Shown piece after piece: positions 8,408 to 15,945 of a stretch of 25,964 nt of DNA. The notes below the pieces were generated by a model, which searched no databases, was not told the origin of the DNA, and saw nothing but the letters and a program-made list of their open reading frames with translations. Each line of letters begins with the position of its first letter. The first letter of the stretch is position 1. Source of the DNA: an uncultured Lachnospiraceae bacterium (GTDB lineage Bacteria; Bacillota; Clostridia; Lachnospirales; Lachnospiraceae); NCBI GenBank assembly GCA_910578475.1, contig CAJTRK010000040.1, positions 1 to 25,964 on the forward strand. The letters are read 5' to 3'. Both the position numbers and the translations under genes were made by a program.

Positions 8408-9589
8408 ATGAAAGTAACCTTTGTGTCCAACTATATCAATCATCATCAGATACCTTTTTCCGATGCGCTTTATGAGCGGTTGGGGCCGGACTACTGTTTC
8501 GTGCAGACGATGCCGATGGAAGAAGAGCGGGTGGCTATGGGATGGGGCGTCGATATCAGAAAACTTCCTTATGTGCGATGCCTTTATGAAGACGAATACC
8601 TGTGCCGCCGCGCGATAGCGGAGAGCGACGTGGCATTGCTTGGATGGAGCGAGCGGGAAGATATCGCGCAGGAGCGGCTGCATTCCGGTAAAATCACTTT
8701 TCGGGTCAGCGAACGGCTTTACCGGGAAGGACAGTGGAAAGCAATTTCACCGCGGGGACTTGTGGCAAAATATAAAGAACATATCAGATACAGGAATGAG
8801 AACGTTTATTTGTTGTGCGCGGGCGCTTATACCGCATCGGACTTTCGGCTGATAGGCGCTTATCCGGGCAAAATGTTCCGATGGGGATATTTCCCGCAGA
8901 TGCGGACCTATTCGGAAGAACAGTTTGCCTCCCTGAAAAAAGAAGGCCCTTTGCAAATCGTCTGGGCGGGGCGGTTCATTCCGCTGAAACATCCGGAATA
9001 TGTGGTAAGACTTGCCGCATGTCTGCGTCAAAAAGGCTATGATTTCCGGGTGCATATGCTCGGAAGCGGGGAACTGGAGCCGGAAATCAGGAGACAGGCA
9101 GAACAGGCCGGAATAGCGGAACAGATTGTTTTTTACGGATATCAGGAGCCGGACAAAGTCAGGGACGTGATGGAACAGTGTCATATTCACCTTTTTACGA
9201 GCAATTATCTGGAAGGGTGGGGCGCGGTCGTCAACGAAGGAATGAACAGCGGCTGTGTGGAAGTGGTGAATGCGCAGGTCGGCGCGGCGCCGTATTTAAT
9301 CCGTCATGGAAAGAACGGGCTGGTTTATCCGGACGATTCCTATCCGGAGATGGAAGCATTGATGCTTGACTTATTCGAACACTGGGAGGAACGGAAGCAT
9401 ATGGGATATGCGGCCTATCAGACGATTGTCCGGGAGTGGAACGCGGCGCATGCTGCGGAAGAACTTATCCGGTTTGCAAGAGACCTGGCGGGAGGTAAGA
9501 CGACGCCGTCCGCAAGCGGCCCTTTGAGCCCGGCGCCGGCCGTTTTCCCGGGAAAAATGTACGGCGCGATGATGCGCGGAGAGATATGA
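8408..9589 (+). CDS. Family 4-like glycosyltransferase (GT-B fold)
   Basis: A 393-residue GT-B transferase. Seen: the N-terminal strand KVTFVSNYINHHQIPFSDAL, a middle region, then the donor domain opening LQIVWAGRFIPLKHPEYVVRLAACL, VHMLGSGELEPEI, VFYGYQEPDKV, and the E-x7-E-like motif in SNYLEGWGAVVNEGMNSGCVEVV (about 264-287). The motif LFTSNYLEGWG is a known variant in polysaccharide-locus GT4 enzymes. The C-terminal 25 residues are Pro/Ala/Ser-rich and look unstructured. The ATG has GGGAGAAG upstream. The stop codon overlaps the ATG of a 9-codon reading frame described separately. Substrate unknown. Confidence 0.83.
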   Translation: MKVTFVSNYINHHQIPFSDALYERLGPDYCFVQTMPMEEERVAMGWGVDIRKLPYVRCLYEDEYLCRRAIAESDVALLGWSEREDIAQERLHSGKITFRVSERLYREGQWKAISPRGLVAKYKEHIRYRNENVYLLCAGAYTASDFRLIGAYPGKMFRWGYFPQMRTYSEEQFASLKKEGPLQIVWAGRFIPLKHPEYVVRLAACLRQKGYDFRVHMLGSGELEPEIRRQAEQAGIAEQIVFYGYQEPDKVRDVMEQCHIHLFTSNYLEGWGAVVNEGMNSGCVEVVNAQVGAAPYLIRHGKNGLVYPDDSYPEMEALMLDLFEHWEERKHMGYAAYQTIVREWNAAHAAEELIRFARDLAGGKTTPSASGPLSPAPAVFPGKMYGAMMRGEI

Positions 9590-9615
9590 ATGCAGCATGG
9601 CGGCGCAGGTCTTAA
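9586..9615 (+). CDS. Possible 9-residue leader peptide
   Basis: An ATG overlapping the preceding stop (ATGA) opens the tiny frame MNAAWRRRS, ended by TAA at 9613-9615. A GGAGAG sequence lies 4-9 bases upstream. Its CGC-AGG codons (9604-9609) form one arm of a hairpin with CCTGCG (9634-9639). That hairpin excludes a second one, GCCTGC (9633-9638) with GCAGGC (9651-9656), just before the next gene's ribosome binding site. The layout resembles a translation-sensitive switch. It may equally be chance, since short frames are common. Confidence 0.25.
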   Translation: MNAAWRRRS

Positions 9616-9656
9616 AGACTGGAGAAGATTGTGCCTGCGGCTCAAAGTCTGCAGGC
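9604..9656 (+). promoter_or_regulatory. Two mutually exclusive hairpins between GT genes
   Basis: Stem A pairs CGCAGG (9604-9609) with CCTGCG (9634-9639) and encloses a small GTCTT/AAGAC hairpin (9609-9619). Stem B pairs GCCTGC (9633-9638) with GCAGGC (9651-9656). The two use the same 9633-9639 segment, so only one can form. Stem B ends a few bases before the AGAGAAAGG ribosome binding site of the gene at 9669. No T-run follows, so any effect would be on translation or stability. Confidence 0.3.
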
Positions 9657-9668
9657 TGAGAGAAAGGC

Positions 9669-10676
9669 ATGGTTATTTGTATGGAGAAGCCGAAAATCAG
9701 CGTAATCGTACCGGTATATAACAGCCTGAACTGTCTGGAAAGATGCGTTGAGTCCATTTGCGGCCAGACATTTGAAGAACTGGAAATCATTCTGGTGGAC
9801 GACGGTTCGACGGATGGAACGGGACCGTTATGCGACAGGCTGGCAAAGAGGGACAGCAGAATCCGTGTTTATCATAAAGAAAACGGCGGAGCGTCTTCCG
9901 CGCGGAATCTGGGACTGGAAAATGCGGCCGGCGATTATGTCGGCTTCGTGGACAGCGATGATTATATTGATGCCGATGTATATCAAAAGATGACAGAGCT
10001 GGCGTATACAAAGAATTATCCGGTGGTTCAGATTTCACGGGACGAGAGGGATGAATCAGGCAGCCGCCTGCCGGATGTCTGTGTGCCGCCGGAAACGATG
10101 CGGTTCTGCGATTCGGAGACGTTTCTCAAGGAACTGCTTCTGCATCAGGCGGACTGCTCTTTCTGTACGAAACTGATTCGGAAGGAATTATTTGCGGGAC
10201 ATCGTTTCCCGGAAGGGGAGCTGAACGAAGATTTTAAACTGTTGATAGAATTGCTGCGGGAGATTGAGGGCATTGCCATTCTGCCCAAACAGGGGTATCA
10301 TGTGGTCTGCCGGAGCGACAGCACGACGCGGAAACGCTCCGCGGACAGTTTTTCGCGGGTGTTCCTCGATATCGTAAAGAATGCCGATGAAATGCAGGAA
10401 TATGTGGACGGGCGTTATCCGGCGCTGCATGAACATGCCATTCGTTTTAATCTGTATCAACGGCTGGATTACATGCTTCATATTCCGCTTTCGCAGATGA
10501 ACAGGGAAAATATCTTTTACCGGAATGTGAAAAAGTACCTCAGAAAACATATCGCCGACACGATATGCAATCCTTATCTGACGAAAAAGAATAAAATATA
10601 TCTTCTGCTGCTGACGGCGGCGCCGAAGAGCGTGCGCCGGGCGCATGGATGGAAGATGCGTTATAGGAACGGCTGA
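9669..10676 (+). CDS. Family 2 glycosyltransferase
   Basis: A 335-residue GT2 transferase of the common EPS type. Seen: PKISVIVPVYNSLNCLERCVESI, nucleotide-binding VDDGSTDGT (about 41-49), GGASSARNLGLENAAGDYVGFVDSDDYID with the DSDD metal motif, then FCTKLIRKELF and EDFKLLIELL matching the later conserved ED. A basic C-terminus follows. The ATG at 9669 lies one base after AAAGG, and an in-frame ATG at 9681 is the alternative. The same 16 bases around the start (GAAAGGCATGGTTATT) occur at the start of the sugar phosphotransferase gene (1864-1879). It is downstream of a structured 79-base gap, so its translation may be tuned separately from the genes before it. Substrate unknown. Confidence 0.87.
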   Translation: MVICMEKPKISVIVPVYNSLNCLERCVESICGQTFEELEIILVDDGSTDGTGPLCDRLAKRDSRIRVYHKENGGASSARNLGLENAAGDYVGFVDSDDYIDADVYQKMTELAYTKNYPVVQISRDERDESGSRLPDVCVPPETMRFCDSETFLKELLLHQADCSFCTKLIRKELFAGHRFPEGELNEDFKLLIELLREIEGIAILPKQGYHVVCRSDSTTRKRSADSFSRVFLDIVKNADEMQEYVDGRYPALHEHAIRFNLYQRLDYMLHIPLSQMNRENIFYRNVKKYLRKHIADTICNPYLTKKNKIYLLLLTAAPKSVRRAHGWKMRYRNG

Positions 10677-10712
10677 CGGGAAAATGTTTCGGGAAATGAC
10701 GACGGGAAAAAT

Positions 10713-12386
10713 ATGAACAGAGAAAGAAGTGTAACTCATCACAAAAAAAATATATTTCTTATCCTTTTTCTGCTTGTCTGGTGTGCGCAGATGCTGACGG
10801 CAGTTTCTTTTTGCTGTCAGAAACAGGGTTTTCATGAGGATGAGTTTTACACGTATTATTCCACCGCGCGGACAAACGGTCTGTTGATAGAAGACGGCGC
10901 GTGGATGGAACGGGAAACTTACCTTAACGAATTTGTTGTGCTGGACGGACAGGGATTTCAGTACGGTCTTGTTCGGCTTGTGCAGTCCTGGGACGTACAT
11001 CCCCCGGTTTACTATTGGATATTTCATACGGTCTGTTCCTTTTTCCCGGGGCAGTTCTCCAAATGGTTTGGCCTTGGCATCAATCTGGCGGCTTTCGGGT
11101 TCAGTCTCTTTCTGCTCCGCGTCCTTGCGCTTAAGATGACGGGGAGAAATGAAAAATTGTCTTTGCTCGTCTGCCTTTTCTATGGGTTTACGCCGGCAGT
11201 TATGAGCAGCGTTGTATTTATCCGAATGTATGCGCTGTTGACGGTATTCGTTTATCTGTGCGCGATTCTGCATATGAGCGTGGTCGTAAAGGACAGGGAG
11301 CAGGCCGGGACAACGGAGAAGCATCCGGTAAAGCTGTCTTTCGGAAAGTTTCTGCTGCCGCTCATGGCCGTTACCTATCTCGGTTTTCTGACACAGTATT
11401 ATTATTTTATTTTCCTGTTCTTTATGGGGTTCGCGTTCTGTCTGTACTTGCTGTGGCGGGACAGGAATCTGCGAAACTGTATCCGTTACGGCAGCAGCCA
11501 GGCGATTGTATTTGTCCTTGCATATCTGACCTATCCTTCCTGGCCGGGACAGATGTTCCGGGGACAGCGCGGCGCGCAGGCGACCAGTAATTTTTTGGAT
11601 TTATCCAATACCCTGACACGGATGGGCTTTTTCTGGGAACTGATGGATGAGTATGTGTTTGGGAAAATGTTATTGCCGCTGTTGGTTTTGCTGTTGGCCG
11701 CCGCTGTATTTCTCTTTTTGAAAAAAGGAAAAGCAGCCGGGGAGATGACGGGAAACGTAGCTGAAGCAATAACGGGAAACGCAGCGTGGATATTGCTCTT
11801 TTGCGTCGTGACCGGTTATTTTCTTGCGGTATCGAAAACAGCGCTGCTGCTCGGCGACACATCGGTCCGCTATCAGACGCCGGTGTATGGGATGACGGTT
11901 CTGCTGTTGTTTGGGGCAGTATGGGGAGCGGCAGGCGCGTTTTTCCGGTATGAAAGGCGGCACGCCATTTTTATGGTGGTTTTGGCAGCGTTGTGTATGC
12001 TGCCTAATCTGTTTGCGCTGTTTTCCGGGCGCGTTGTATTTCTGTACCCGGAGGCCGCAGACCGGATTTCTTTTGCACGGGAAAAAGCCGCGGGGAATAC
12101 GCCGGTCGTCTGTCTGTATGATGCGGGACAGAGCTGGTGTGTATGGGACTGCGCGGATGAATTTTTTGAATATGAAAGAATCTATTTTGCAAGTCAGAAC
12201 GATGTGGAGCCGATTGCGGACGCGGTCATTGCGGAATGCGGGGAGCTTATCGTCTACCTGAGCAGTACTGCCCAAAAGCAGGAGCAGTTACAGCGGATTC
12301 TGGACAGCAATCCGAATCTGACGGAATATGAACTGCTCTATCAGGAAAAGTACTGCGATGTCTATTATTTTCATGAATCATTTTAA
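10713..12386 (+). CDS. GT-C membrane glycosyltransferase, GT39/ArnT-like
   Basis: A 557-residue polytopic protein. Enzymes of this fold take a sugar from a polyprenyl-phosphate donor and add it to a glycan, lipid or protein on the outer face of the membrane. Seen: an N-terminal membrane helix (about 12-32), then the first-loop acidic motif HEDEF (H41-E42-D43-E44) expected for catalysis, and the DVHPPVYY motif (D94 to P98) characteristic of PMT/ArnT-like proteins. About ten further hydrophobic segments follow, and a C-terminal soluble domain (about 450-557) with alternating strands and helices. It ends the first operon. A GtrB-like donor synthase is encoded at 125, so the two could form a side-branch decoration pair. 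The ATG has GGGAAAA upstream. Which sugar and acceptor are involved is unknown. Confidence 0.75.
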   Translation: MNRERSVTHHKKNIFLILFLLVWCAQMLTAVSFCCQKQGFHEDEFYTYYSTARTNGLLIEDGAWMERETYLNEFVVLDGQGFQYGLVRLVQSWDVHPPVYYWIFHTVCSFFPGQFSKWFGLGINLAAFGFSLFLLRVLALKMTGRNEKLSLLVCLFYGFTPAVMSSVVFIRMYALLTVFVYLCAILHMSVVVKDREQAGTTEKHPVKLSFGKFLLPLMAVTYLGFLTQYYYFIFLFFMGFAFCLYLLWRDRNLRNCIRYGSSQAIVFVLAYLTYPSWPGQMFRGQRGAQATSNFLDLSNTLTRMGFFWELMDEYVFGKMLLPLLVLLLAAAVFLFLKKGKAAGEMTGNVAEAITGNAAWILLFCVVTGYFLAVSKTALLLGDTSVRYQTPVYGMTVLLLFGAVWGAAGAFFRYERRHAIFMVVLAALCMLPNLFALFSGRVVFLYPEAADRISFAREKAAGNTPVVCLYDAGQSWCVWDCADEFFEYERIYFASQNDVEPIADAVIAECGELIVYLSSTAQKQEQLQRILDSNPNLTEYELLYQEKYCDVYYFHESF

Positions 12387-12512
12387 AATCAAAGGAAGGA
12401 TTGACCGGAAGAACTACCAATAGTAACCATGACTTCCATATAGTTGCTTTAGGGTAACGGCATTGTGAGGATATACTATTTGTATGTCATAACAACTGGA
12501 AGGTATTATTTC

Positions 12513-12845
12513 ATGGATTGGCTGAGCGTTGGCGAGAATATCCGAAAGAAAAGGCTGGCAAAGTCATGGAAACAGGCGACTTTGGCGGAAAAGGTAGATT
12601 TGTCCAATTCTTATATGGGGATGATTGAGCGTGGGGAGAAAGTCCCCAGGCTGGAAACTTTTGTGCATATTACGAATGCGCTTGATACGACTTCCGATGA
12701 AATACTGGAAGGTGTTCTGAATAAAGGATACGAAATTCGTATGTCCGAATACATCAGAAAAATCGAAGAACTGCCGCGGGAAGAACGGAATCAGATTTAT
12801 GATGTTTTGGATGTCATGCTGAAATACGGACACAGGAAAAAGTAA
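12513..12845 (+). CDS. XRE-family helix-turn-helix regulator
   Basis: A 110-residue DNA-binding protein. Seen: a Cro/CI-type HTH over residues 5-60 (VGENIRKKRLAKSWKQATLAEKVDLSNSYMGMIERGEKVPRLETFVHITNALDTTSDEIL, given here in parts: recognition helix near LSNSYMGMIERG), then a short C-terminal helix pair (EYIRKIEELPREERNQIYDVLDVML). It is a single-domain regulator with no peptide-binding TPR repeats. A GTG 48 bases upstream opens the same frame, but the ATG at 12513 has GGAAGG at good spacing and begins near the HTH. It precedes the agr-type response regulator by 70 bases in the same direction. It may therefore control the quorum-sensing genes or be part of their operon; that is inference from position. 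Confidence 0.85.
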   Translation: MDWLSVGENIRKKRLAKSWKQATLAEKVDLSNSYMGMIERGEKVPRLETFVHITNALDTTSDEILEGVLNKGYEIRMSEYIRKIEELPREERNQIYDVLDVMLKYGHRKK

Positions 12846-12915
12846 GCGGCATCGAAGCCTGAAAATGCCGGAAGGGACAACGATAACAGACTGTGAAGGG
12901 AGCATTTTGGTTTAT

Positions 12916-13659
12916 ATGTACAAAATCGCAATCTGTGAAGATGATAAAGATTATATTGAATATATCAAGCAGATAATTCTGAAAACGGATATCGTAGAGG
13001 AAGATACCCTGTTGTTTTATGATTTTTATTCCGGGGAGCAATTCTGCCTGTGTGCGAACATGGATTTCGATTTGGTGATACTGGATATGCAGATGGGCGA
13101 TATGGACGGTTACGAAGCGGCAATGAAAATGAGAAATATGGGACATAATTTTCTGCTCGTATTCTGTTCCGGCGTCGTACAGCCGTTTCCGCTGTCCTAT
13201 AAGGCGAACCCGTTCCGTTATTTGTTAAAAGAATTTTCCGAAGAAGAAATGATAAGTGAGATGGCGGAAGTGATTCAGGAAATGAAAGCAAAGAAACAGA
13301 ATCCGTTCATCATCTGTCAGTCTAAATCGAAAGATAAAATCAGAGTTTATCCCGAGTCAGTCACATATATTTCCAAATACAAAGAATATAGTATCATCCA
13401 TGTCGTCGGTAAACTGGCGGATTCCTATCCGGGGGAAAATCTGCGCGCTTCCATGAGACTGAATGATATACATAAAGTTTTTAATGAAGACTGCGGATTT
13501 GTCAGGGCGCATAACAGCTATATCATTAACATGTCGTGTATCGTATCCATAGAATCGCATTATGTCAAACTGGTTACCGGAGAATATCTCTCTTTTTCGC
13601 GCGCGAGGGCAAGTGAGTTTAAACGGGTATTTGCCGGTTTTATAGCGGCAAAATATTAA
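12916..13659 (+). CDS. LytTR response regulator, AgrA-like
   Basis: A 247-residue two-component regulator. Seen: a receiver domain (about 1-125) with the acidic pocket E8-D9-D10, the phosphoacceptor D57 in LVILDMQMGDMDGY, and the YLLKEF lysine. A LytTR DNA-binding domain (about 140-245) follows, with KDKIRVYPESVTYISKYKEYSIIHV, FVRAHNSYIINMSCI and a final YLSFSRARASEFKRVF. LytTR regulators bind short repeats upstream of their target promoters. The ATG at 12916 gives the family-typical start MYKIAICEDD. The AAGGGAG ribosome binding site sits 13 bases away, so a TTG at 12907 (4 bases from it) is a real alternative. The adjacent sensor kinase, AgrD and AgrB make this the response half of a peptide quorum-sensing circuit. 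Probable targets include the agrDB promoter; control of the glycan genes is only inferred. Confidence 0.9.
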   Translation: MYKIAICEDDKDYIEYIKQIILKTDIVEEDTLLFYDFYSGEQFCLCANMDFDLVILDMQMGDMDGYEAAMKMRNMGHNFLLVFCSGVVQPFPLSYKANPFRYLLKEFSEEEMISEMAEVIQEMKAKKQNPFIICQSKSKDKIRVYPESVTYISKYKEYSIIHVVGKLADSYPGENLRASMRLNDIHKVFNEDCGFVRAHNSYIINMSCIVSIESHYVKLVTGEYLSFSRARASEFKRVFAGFIAAKY

Positions 13660-13687
13660 AACTGATAGAAAAGGACATGGTATTGGG

Positions 13688-15010
13688 TTGGAGACAGTAT
13701 TTACACTGGTACAGATTTTCATATGTGTGCTGGAAGCGTATCTGATTATTGATTTCTTTATGGCGTTTTTTAAACTGAAAATGCTGTTTGACAGAAAATA
13801 TACGGAAACGGGGCTGATACTCGGCGCGGCGGCCTGCATACGCGCCGTGAATACGCTGAATAATTCAACATTCAATATGATTGCGGCATTTACGGTATAT
13901 CTGATTATCATTGTATTCTTTTTTCAGGGGAAGCTCTTAAGAAAATTTCTTTATTTTATCACAGTGATGATTATTATGGTCGGAAGCGAATTTCTGGTCA
14001 TTATTTTATTGTCTTTGCAGACCGCGTTTGCATTCAATGCGATGCAGTCGGGACATCTTGTGCTCAGCGTGCTGACATTTGCTGTGAAGGCGCTTGCCTT
14101 TGTGCTGCTGAACATTGCCAAAAGAGTCGCGGAAAGCTCCGATAATCCAAGAATTAATTTTAAAATAACCTTGATTTATTCCATTATGCCCATATCGCTG
14201 ATTGGCATTATGATTGCAATAGCGCGTCTGAACATTGATTTTGCCTTTCTCGGATTTACCCAGATTTTGCTGATTGTGAGCTGTGTGCTCGCGTTGATAG
14301 GAAGCATCGCGATATTTTACTTTTACGACAGGTATTCCCAGTCGGTCTGGCAGCTGCAGCAGCAGGAACTCATGATTACAAAGCTGGAGATGGAAGAAAA
14401 GCATTATGGAAGGATAGAACAGGTCAATCAGGAACATGCCGCATTTCTGCACGACGTCCGCCATTATATGAAAGTAATCGGCGAAATGGCGGCAGACAAA
14501 GATGACAAAGCGATTTTGCATATATTGTCAGAATTACAGATAAAAGCTTCCGGTACGGAAACGGAGATGCTCTGCCGGAATCATTTATTGAACGCTATCC
14601 TGAATGAAAAGAAAAAAGATGCGGAACGGCGGAATATTTCGGTGAAAATTGTCGTCGAGCCGGGCTTTTCCATAGACGCAGTAGCCGATATCGACCTGAT
14701 TGTCATCCTGAGCAATCTGTTGGACAATGCGACAGAGGCGGCGGGAAAGTGTCAGAACGGCTATATGAAGGTAAGCCTGTTTCCGCAAAACGAAAACCAT
14801 TTTTCCATTATCAAAATTGTCAACAATTATGCCGGCCGGATTGACGCCAAAGAAGGCAGGCTCCGAACGGATAAAGCGGATAAGGTAAGACACGGCTTCG
14901 GCATTCAGAATGCGAGCGATGCGGTAGCAAAATACGGAGGATATCTGCAGTATTTTTATAAGGACGGGGAATTTACGGCGGTGGTAATCCTGCCCGTTCC
15001 CGATTTCTGA
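13688..15010 (+). CDS. GHKL sensor histidine kinase, AgrC-like
   Basis: A 440-residue membrane sensor kinase. Seen: six or seven hydrophobic helices over residues 1-215, the arrangement of AgrC-type peptide receptors, and a short coiled linker (QLQQQELMITKLEMEEKH). The phosphoacceptor is H255 in FLHDVRHYMKVI. A GHKL ATPase domain has the N box NLLDNATEAA (N347) and a glycine box HGFGIQNASDAVAKYGG. The best reading starts at TTG 13688, because the next in-frame ATG would remove most of the first helix. AAAAGGA lies 12 bases upstream, and an ATG at 13677 is out of frame. It is 28 bases after the response regulator, and the agrD gene follows after a structured 171-base gap. Its ligand should be the cyclic peptide from the neighbouring AgrD. 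Confidence 0.88.
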   Translation: METVFTLVQIFICVLEAYLIIDFFMAFFKLKMLFDRKYTETGLILGAAACIRAVNTLNNSTFNMIAAFTVYLIIIVFFFQGKLLRKFLYFITVMIIMVGSEFLVIILLSLQTAFAFNAMQSGHLVLSVLTFAVKALAFVLLNIAKRVAESSDNPRINFKITLIYSIMPISLIGIMIAIARLNIDFAFLGFTQILLIVSCVLALIGSIAIFYFYDRYSQSVWQLQQQELMITKLEMEEKHYGRIEQVNQEHAAFLHDVRHYMKVIGEMAADKDDKAILHILSELQIKASGTETEMLCRNHLLNAILNEKKKDAERRNISVKIVVEPGFSIDAVADIDLIVILSNLLDNATEAAGKCQNGYMKVSLFPQNENHFSIIKIVNNYAGRIDAKEGRLRTDKADKVRHGFGIQNASDAVAKYGGYLQYFYKDGEFTAVVILPVPDF

Positions 15011-15065
15011 GCCTTTTGATGCAGAAGAGGAATTTTTCGTCTGCCCTTCGCCCCTCGAAAAAGGC
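15011..15065. repeat. Inverted repeat 1 of the agrC-agrD spacer
   Basis: GCCTTTT (15011-15017), starting at the base after the kinase stop codon, is complementary to AAAAGGC (15059-15065). Inside it GCAGA (15021-15025) can pair with TCTGC (15040-15044). This is the first of three consecutive inverted repeats that fill the spacer. Confidence 0.5.
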
Positions 15066-15072
15066 AGCTTTG

Positions 15073-15106
15073 TGCAAATTTTGCTGAAAAAACGACAAAA
15101 TTTGCA
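15073..15106. repeat. Inverted repeat 2 of the agrC-agrD spacer, possible operator
   Basis: TGCAAATTTTG (15073-15083) is a perfect reverse complement of CAAAATTTGCA (15096-15106), with a 12-base spacer. Arm centres are 23 bp apart, about two helical turns, so both arms face the same side of the DNA. There is no T-run, so it is not an ordinary terminator. It lies just upstream of the weak agrD promoter, as expected for a site bound by the LytTR or XRE protein. Confidence 0.5.
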
Positions 15107-15114
15107 GAACCCAA

Positions 15115-15170
15115 CAATTCTCGAAAAGAATAGGTTATGATAGAGTCATCTAAAATTTTTTTGAGAATTG
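15115..15170. repeat. Inverted repeat 3, brackets the agrD promoter and touches its ribosome binding site
   Basis: CAATTCTCGAAAA (15115-15127) pairs with TTTTTGAGAATTG (15158-15170), with one G-U pair in 13. The 30-base loop contains the -10 TATGAT. The right arm ends in the first G of the GGAGG ribosome binding site (15170-15174). An mRNA read through from the kinase gene would contain both arms; one starting at the local promoter would contain only the right arm. Confidence 0.5.
15136..15141 (+). promoter_or_regulatory. Weak, probably activator-dependent agrD promoter
   Basis: TATGAT is a reasonable -10. Seventeen bases upstream the sequence is AACAAT, far from a TTGACA -35. A promoter with no -35 and an inverted repeat directly upstream fits activation by the LytTR regulator, as at the agr P2 promoter of staphylococci. 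Start of transcription would be near 15148. Confidence 0.4.
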
Positions 15171-15181
15171 GAGGAATCATC

Positions 15182-15343
15182 ATGAAAAATGCAGTCAATA
15201 AGTTAGCGAAGAAAAATGTATTCGGCGTAATGAACTGTCTGGCGCTGCTGTTTGTCGTATTAAGCTCTCAGCTGTGCTGCATCTGGTATTTACATCAGCC
15301 GGAATTTCCTGTTGAGGCGGATAAGTACAGAAAATTCAAATAG
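15182..15343 (+). CDS. agrD: AgrD-like cyclic autoinducing peptide precursor
   Basis: A 53-residue precursor. Seen: an amphipathic basic N-terminus (MKNAVNKLAKKN), a hydrophobic helix (about 13-31), a core C32-C33-I34-W35-Y36-L37 followed by HQPEFPVE, and a charged tail ending KYRKFK. The tail motif H-Q-P-x-x-P matches clostridial AgrD proteins. Aligned with the Clostridium perfringens precursor (CLWFT then HQPEEP), the mature signal here would be the five-residue thiolactone C33-I-W-Y-L37. The extra cysteine at 32 offers a second possible ring. The ATG at 15182 has GGAGG at 7 bases. AgrB follows after 5 bases, so the two are co-translated. AgrB would cleave the C-terminus and close the ring, and the kinase at 13688 would sense it. 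Confidence 0.88.
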   Translation: MKNAVNKLAKKNVFGVMNCLALLFVVLSSQLCCIWYLHQPEFPVEADKYRKFK

Positions 15344-15348
15344 ACGCC

Positions 15349-15945
15349 ATGTTTGAGCGGACTGTGCAAAAACTGGTGGACAGCCAGATAGAGAAAGGCG
15401 CTTTAAAGGAAGAGGACAGAAACATTTACCGGTACGGATATCAGGTATTGATTGAATTTTGTATCAATATCGTTGTTTCCATAGCGATTGCGCTCATATT
15501 CCGGGCATTCGAAATTGTTATCGTTTTCACAATCGCTTACTTACTGATAAGAGGTTATGCGGGCGGATATCATGCCAGGACAAGCCTCGGTTGTTTTTGT
15601 TTATCCGCCTGTATGCTCATAAGCGTCATTGTAATCGTGCAATTTATAGATGCGGGGAACCCTGCCTGGTGGATGCTGCTGATACCGGAGATTTTTATCA
15701 CGCCGTTTATCTTTCGGCATACCCCGATGCCCGACGAGAACAAACCTGTTTCGGACAATGAGCGGGTTCATTTTCGGAAAAGGGTAAGGCAGATATACTG
15801 TATCGAACTGACAACGGCACTGATTCTGCTCTGTTTTGGGATGACCACATGTGCGATGTCTATTTTGGCGGTACATACTGTACTTTTTATTATGGTAATG
15901 ATGCAAATATTAAAAAATCTAAAAGCTGCACGGACTGCGAAATAG
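15349..15945 (+). CDS. agrB: AgrB peptidase, autoinducer processing protein
   Basis: A 198-residue membrane cysteine peptidase that cuts the AgrD tail and makes the thiolactone. Seen: the conserved block RGYAGGYHARTSLGC with catalytic H75 and C82. The 7-residue spacing equals that of the staphylococcal H77/C84 pair. Four to six hydrophobic helices (about 32-66, 80-100, 105-120, 153-192) are present. Length matches the family. The ATG lies 5 bases after the agrD stop with no good ribosome binding site of its own, so it depends on coupling to agrD. The last codons lie in the left arm of the terminator that ends the module. Confidence 0.92.
   Translation: MFERTVQKLVDSQIEKGALKEEDRNIYRYGYQVLIEFCINIVVSIAIALIFRAFEIVIVFTIAYLLIRGYAGGYHARTSLGCFCLSACMLISVIVIVQFIDAGNPAWWMLLIPEIFITPFIFRHTPMPDENKPVSDNERVHFRKRVRQIYCIELTTALILLCFGMTTCAMSILAVHTVLFIMVMMQILKNLKAARTAK

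Noticed and set aside
10188..11324. A long minus-strand frame of 378 codons
   Set aside because: It is antisense to a GT2 gene and a GT-C gene that both have clear motifs, and its translation is low-complexity and basic.
15011..15170. A CRISPR-like array or terminator in the agr spacer
   Set aside because: The units are inverted and different from each other, there are no regular direct repeats, and none is followed by a T-run.
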